The notes beneath the pieces are model-generated. The model had not been told where the DNA came from and made no database searches. It saw only the letters and a list, made by a program, of their open reading frames with translations. Below are positions 6,376-7,175 of a stretch of 7,175 nucleotides of DNA, piece after piece. How positions within the stretch are numbered: the first letter of the stretch is position 1; each line of letters begins with the position of its first letter. Origin of the DNA: DASCNA01 sp036011305. GTDB lineage: Bacteria; Verrucomicrobiota; Lentisphaeria; Victivallales; GWF2-38-69. The stretch is taken from NCBI GenBank assembly GCA_036011305.1, contig DASCNA010000246.1, positions 1-7,175 on the forward strand. The letters are read 5' to 3'. A program made the translations under genes and the position numbers.

Positions 6376-6567
6376 TTATCTCTTATTGAGATAACTATCA
6401 CTATTATGTTTATCTACCATTTGTGATGTAATCATTCCACTATCTTTGTCATGAAATTCTTTTTCTCTTGTGTTTATGTCACGTCTGCTCAGGTAGATAG
6501 CAAATGCAATAAATACAATTAGTATTATTAAGCATATTATGGCACTTTTATTTATTTTATTTTTCAT
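6376..6567 (-). CDS. Small single-TM protein at the head of the CPBP protease operon
   Basis: This 63-residue protein of no recognised family has a basic start (MKNKINKS), one strongly hydrophobic segment (about 9-26, AIICLIILIVFIAFAIYL), then R-R and a highly charged polar tail (about 30-63) rich in D, K, S and N. The ATG at 6567 is preferred; a TTG three codons upstream could extend it to 66 residues. Neither has a strong Shine-Dalgarno, and a possible stem-loop lies just upstream. Its stop is 34 nt from the protease start on the same strand, so it is probably cotranscribed and could be a substrate or partner of the protease. That role is inference from position. It is less certain than its neighbours because it is short and lacks homology I can name. 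Confidence 0.55.
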   Translation of the reverse strand: MKNKINKSAIICLIILIVFIAFAIYLSRRDINTREKEFHDKDSGMITSQMVDKHNSDSYLNKR

Positions 6568-6620
6568 TTTACACAAAAAACTTTTTACTCGTTAGTAAGT
6601 TTTTCCTCTTCTAGCGGTTA

Positions 6621-6650
6621 ATTAAACACTCTTTGATTAAATGCCTGCAA
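6621..6650 (-). promoter_or_regulatory. Probable promoter of the small-TM/CPBP/ABM operon
   Basis: On the minus strand, TTGCAG (6650-6645) and TTTAAT (6626-6621) are 18 bp apart, predicting a start near 6613 and a leader of about 46 nt before the ATG at 6567. The match is moderate at both boxes. The leader contains an AT-rich stem-loop (6577-6603). Confidence 0.35.
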
Positions 6651-6892
6651 TTAAAATAAAAAAGGAAAATTCCATTTCTATTTTACGTTTAACTCTAAGA
6701 GCTTTATTTTAATGTATTTAATGTTTGATATTATTTCAAATTACATAAAAGCTTATACTTTCACGGTCTGTCTTACGTTATAGCATAAGAAGAAAATTTA
6801 AAAGGCAGTATCAATTAATAATTAGTTCTATGTAATTATAATTTCTGTATAGTGTTTTCTTTCAAAATGTTACAGATGATATTTTTTCTAAT

Positions 6893-6939
6893 ATTGGTTC
6901 TTTGATATTGAGTACAAGAATCCTAATTTTATTTTTTTA
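6893..6939 (+). terminator. Terminator-like hairpin followed by T-rich tract
   Basis: ATTGGTTCTT (6893-6902) pairs with AAGAATCCTAAT (6916-6927) with two single-T bulges around a 13-nt loop, and is followed directly by TTTATTTTTTTAT (6928-6940). This is the layout of a rightward intrinsic terminator. No rightward gene ends just upstream, so it would serve a non-coding transcript, a lost gene, or nothing at all. Confidence 0.4.
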
Positions 6940-6998
6940 TATAAATATGCTGGACATTATTTTATGTCACTATAGATTTATTCTTTTTGGCAAGATGT

Positions 6999-7031
6999 TA
7001 ACGAATAATGAAGTTCGTTACGTTAATTAAC
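6999..7031. repeat. Inverted-repeat cluster upstream of the right-edge gene
   Basis: TAACGAA (6999-7005) and TTCGTTA (7014-7020) form a 7-bp inverted repeat with an 8-nt loop. It is immediately followed by the perfect 10-bp palindrome GTTAATTAAC (7022-7031). Both lie just before the AAGGA at 7032-7036 and the ATG at 7039, so they could be operator sites or a leader structure affecting the gene start. A possible but poorly spaced promoter (TGGACA 6951-6956, TATAGA 6971-6976) lies upstream. Confidence 0.35.
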
Positions 7032-7073
7032 AAGGAAAATGAATTTTAAATTGAGAAAGCTATTTTATGGCTC

Positions 7074-7175
7074 ATGGGAAAATTATTATTTAAATATCGT
7101 AACATCCGTAAAAAAATAAAAATATTGAATAAACTTACACGTCATCGTTTAAGAAAAGATGATGATATTTTGACT
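7074..7175 (+). CDS. Hypothetical protein, 5' part only (runs off the right edge)
   Basis: From the ATG at 7074 a frame stays open to the window end, giving 34 codons (MGKLLFKYRNIRKKIKILNK, then a basic LTRHRLRK and DDDILT). The visible part is strongly basic and has no domain I recognise. This ATG has no Shine-Dalgarno at a usable distance. A better-supported start at 7039, after AAGGA at 7032-7036 (a short spacing), opens a 26-codon frame (MNFKLRKLFYGSWENYYLNI, then VTSVKK) that ends in TAA at 7117-7119 right after an A7 run. A shift of -1 at that run would join it to the long frame. The true start is therefore undecided between 7039 with a frame change and 7074 without. Confidence 0.4.
   Translation, partial: MGKLLFKYRNIRKKIKILNKLTRHRLRKDDDILT

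Larger units (their letters stand above)
6577..7038. other. Gene-free stretch of about 460 bp between divergent units
   Basis: I find no convincing protein gene here. The longest ATG frame I read by eye on the plus strand (6721-6783, 20 codons) has no supporting signal. The stretch is very AT-rich and contains the leftward operon promoter (6621-6650), a rightward terminator-like hairpin (6893-6939), and an inverted-repeat cluster (6999-7031) just before the right-edge gene. No tRNA or rRNA pattern was recognised. A small RNA ending at the hairpin, or a decayed gene, are both possible. Confidence 0.5.

Noticed and set aside
6342..6401. GTG-initiated extension of the CPBP protease by 20 residues
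   Set aside because: There is no Shine-Dalgarno before the GTG at 6401 and it overlaps the upstream gene. The ATG at 6341 has AGG at suitable spacing and gives a normal start before the first helix.

Overview
The window is strongly AT-rich DNA that looks like the chromosome of a Gram-negative bacterium. The Gram-negative call rests on an HlyD-type adaptor carrying the TolC-docking R-x3-L-x6-S motif and on a large MscK-like channel with a signal peptide and a long periplasmic coiled coil. The gene content (SLC45-type MFS carrier, MscK-like channel, ABM-fold protein, CPBP protease, IS30-family element) fits an AT-rich gammaproteobacterium such as the Francisella/Piscirickettsia/Legionella side of that class. 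That placement is inference only.

Layout. Positions 1 to about 140 are the edge of an IS30-family insertion sequence: the first 14 codons of a leftward transposase, its RBS and promoter, and a repeat-rich tip. A 14-bp perfect stem (169-212) then separates it from a short leftward membrane-fusion (HlyD-like) protein (237-743). This protein has a membrane anchor, a split lipoyl domain and a TolC-type hairpin, but lacks the beta-barrel. A divergent intergenic region with a strong rightward promoter (935-963) precedes an SLC45/GPH-type MFS sugar carrier (1019-2341, +). The carrier converges on a 769-residue MscK-like mechanosensitive channel (2449-4758, -). The channel is preceded 24 nt upstream by a small single-TM protein (4783-5028, -). 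Their shared upstream region holds a perfect TATAAT and, about 60 bp upstream of the inferred transcription start, a 14-bp perfect palindrome.

A second leftward cluster follows: a 63-residue single-TM protein (6376-6567), a CPBP intramembrane protease (5607-6341) and an ABM-fold protein (5253-5576), with gaps of 34 and 30 nt. It is probably one operon with a promoter near 6621-6650. The two leftward clusters share a design, a tiny single-TM protein leading a polytopic membrane protein, although the two small proteins do not look homologous.

Positions 6577-7038 hold no convincing gene but contain a rightward terminator-like hairpin and a cluster of inverted repeats. These lead to a gene start at the right edge, where two overlapping reading frames meet at an in-frame A AAA AAA heptamer. 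I see no clear multi-gene novel system. The best leads are the barrel-less adaptor, the small-TM-protein/CPBP pair, the palindrome upstream of the channel operon, and the frame switch at the right edge.
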